Positions 63,420 through 64,000 of a stretch of 64,000 nt of DNA are shown here, one piece after another. This DNA comes from Kribbella sp. ALI-6-A (lineage in GTDB: Bacteria; Actinomycetota; Actinomycetes; Propionibacteriales; Kribbellaceae): positions 62,001 to 126,000 of the forward strand of contig NZ_MTQN01000006.1 in assembly GCF_001984195.1 (NCBI RefSeq), given 5' to 3'. Each line of letters opens with the position of its first letter. Within the stretch, counting starts at the first letter, position 1. Position numbers and translations under genes: made by a program. The notes beneath the pieces are model-generated. The model ran no database searches, was not told the origin of the DNA, and saw nothing but the letters and a program-made list of their open reading frames with translations.

Positions 63420-64000
63420 GTGAGCGTCGCGCTCTTCACCCTCGGCGGCACCATTTCCGTGGCCGGAGCCACCAACCGGTTGACCGGGGCCGAGCTGACC
63501 GCGGCGGTGCCGGGTCTGGCCGAGCTGGGGCTGCCTCTGGAGGTGCAGGACGTCGAGGCCGTGTCCAGCGGCAACCTCACGCTGGCGCGGATGCTCGACG
63601 TGGTGGACGCCGCGTCCAAGGCGGTCGGCGCCGGTGCGTCCGGCGTCGTGGTCACCCAGGGCACGGACACGCTGGAGGAGACCGCGTTCCTGGTCGACCA
63701 GGTGTGGCCGCACCCGCACCCGTTCGTCCTGACCGGCGCCATGCGCAACCCCACCCTGGCGGGCCCGGACGGCCCGGCCAACCTGCTGGGCGCCGCCCGC
63801 GTCGCCTGCTCCCCCGCCGCGCGGGACCTGGGCGCGCTGGTGGTCTTCAACGACCAGATCCACGCCGCCCGCTGGGTCCGCAAGACACACAGCACCAGTA
63901 CGGCGACCTTCGCGTCTCCCAACGCCGGACCGATCGGCCACCTGGTCGAGGACCAGGTCCGCATCTTGGCCCGGCCTGCGCGTCAGGACGGCGTACCGGG
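63420..64000 (+). CDS. asparaginase-family protein, 3' end outside the window
   Basis: The 5' 193 codons of a type I/II-like asparaginase. TLGGTIS carries the first active-site Thr (usually TGGTI), and VVTQGTDTLEETAF the second active-site TDT motif. The GTG start at 63420 follows GAGAGGA. It reads open to the window edge, so the C-terminal half is missing here. The protein is normally about 320-340 residues and hydrolyses L-asparagine. Confidence 0.9.
   Translation, partial: MSVALFTLGGTISVAGATNRLTGAELTAAVPGLAELGLPLEVQDVEAVSSGNLTLARMLDVVDAASKAVGAGASGVVVTQGTDTLEETAFLVDQVWPHPHPFVLTGAMRNPTLAGPDGPANLLGAARVACSPAARDLGALVVFNDQIHAARWVRKTHSTSTATFASPNAGPIGHLVEDQVRILARPARQDGVP

Overview
The window is GC-rich (about 70%) chromosomal DNA with frequent GTG starts, tight 1-4 nt gene overlaps and actinobacterial gene order. 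Examples are rpsB-tsf-pyrH-frr-cdsA-rlmN, yraN-yifB-dprA, rpsP-KH-rimM-trmD-rplS-lepB-lepB-rnhB-DUF2469, and amtB-glnK-glnD upstream of ffh. The order and paralogue content suggest a soil actinomycete of the Kribbella/Nocardioides group; that is inference from order and style, not from a search.

1-18.2 kb: an alpha/beta hydrolase, a DivIVA-like mini-ORF, rlmN, a LysR/SDR divergent pair, a SelW-like thioredoxin-fold protein, a luciferase-like monooxygenase and a GNAT protein. Then comes the translation/lipid cluster cdsA-frr-pyrH-tsf-rpsB read leftwards, an M23-like membrane protein, an Rrf2 regulator, a XerC-type recombinase, an amino-acid permease, and yraN-yifB-dprA. A decayed gene-poor stretch lies at 18.2-19.4 kb.

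19.4-26.2 kb: a small phosphotransferase, then the leftward S16/tRNA-modification/L19/signal-peptidase/RNase HII run, including a TrmD fused to a GNAT domain. 26.4-32.6 kb: a carbohydrate-uptake locus with a GH4 glycosidase and DeoR regulator divergent from a PfkB kinase, a lipoprotein binding protein and two permeases, but no ATPase. 32.7-35.0 kb: an NfeD-like/flotillin pair. 35.1-44.8 kb: a cell-envelope region with two hydrolases sharing a C-terminal SH3-like module, a secreted S1 protease, a two-component system, an amidohydrolase and two paralogous transglycosylases; ffh follows.

46.8-53.2 kb is the most unusual region: four tandem copies of a two-gene cassette. Each copy has a 139-158 aa helical protein and a roughly 350-375 aa HEATH-x23-E putative zinc metalloprotein with a strongly conserved C-terminal tail. 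One copy has lost its protease core. Three copies carry the same promoter-like block with fixed spacing. I recognise no named family for either protein, so this is the best candidate for an undescribed system.

53.3-64 kb: an arginase-fold protein, DUF2332, glnD-glnK-amtB with a readable GlnR operator, a TetR regulator, an ECF (SigE-type) sigma factor with a membrane partner, a thioredoxin-reductase-like flavoprotein divergent from an XRE-cupin regulator, and the 5' part of an asparaginase running off the end.
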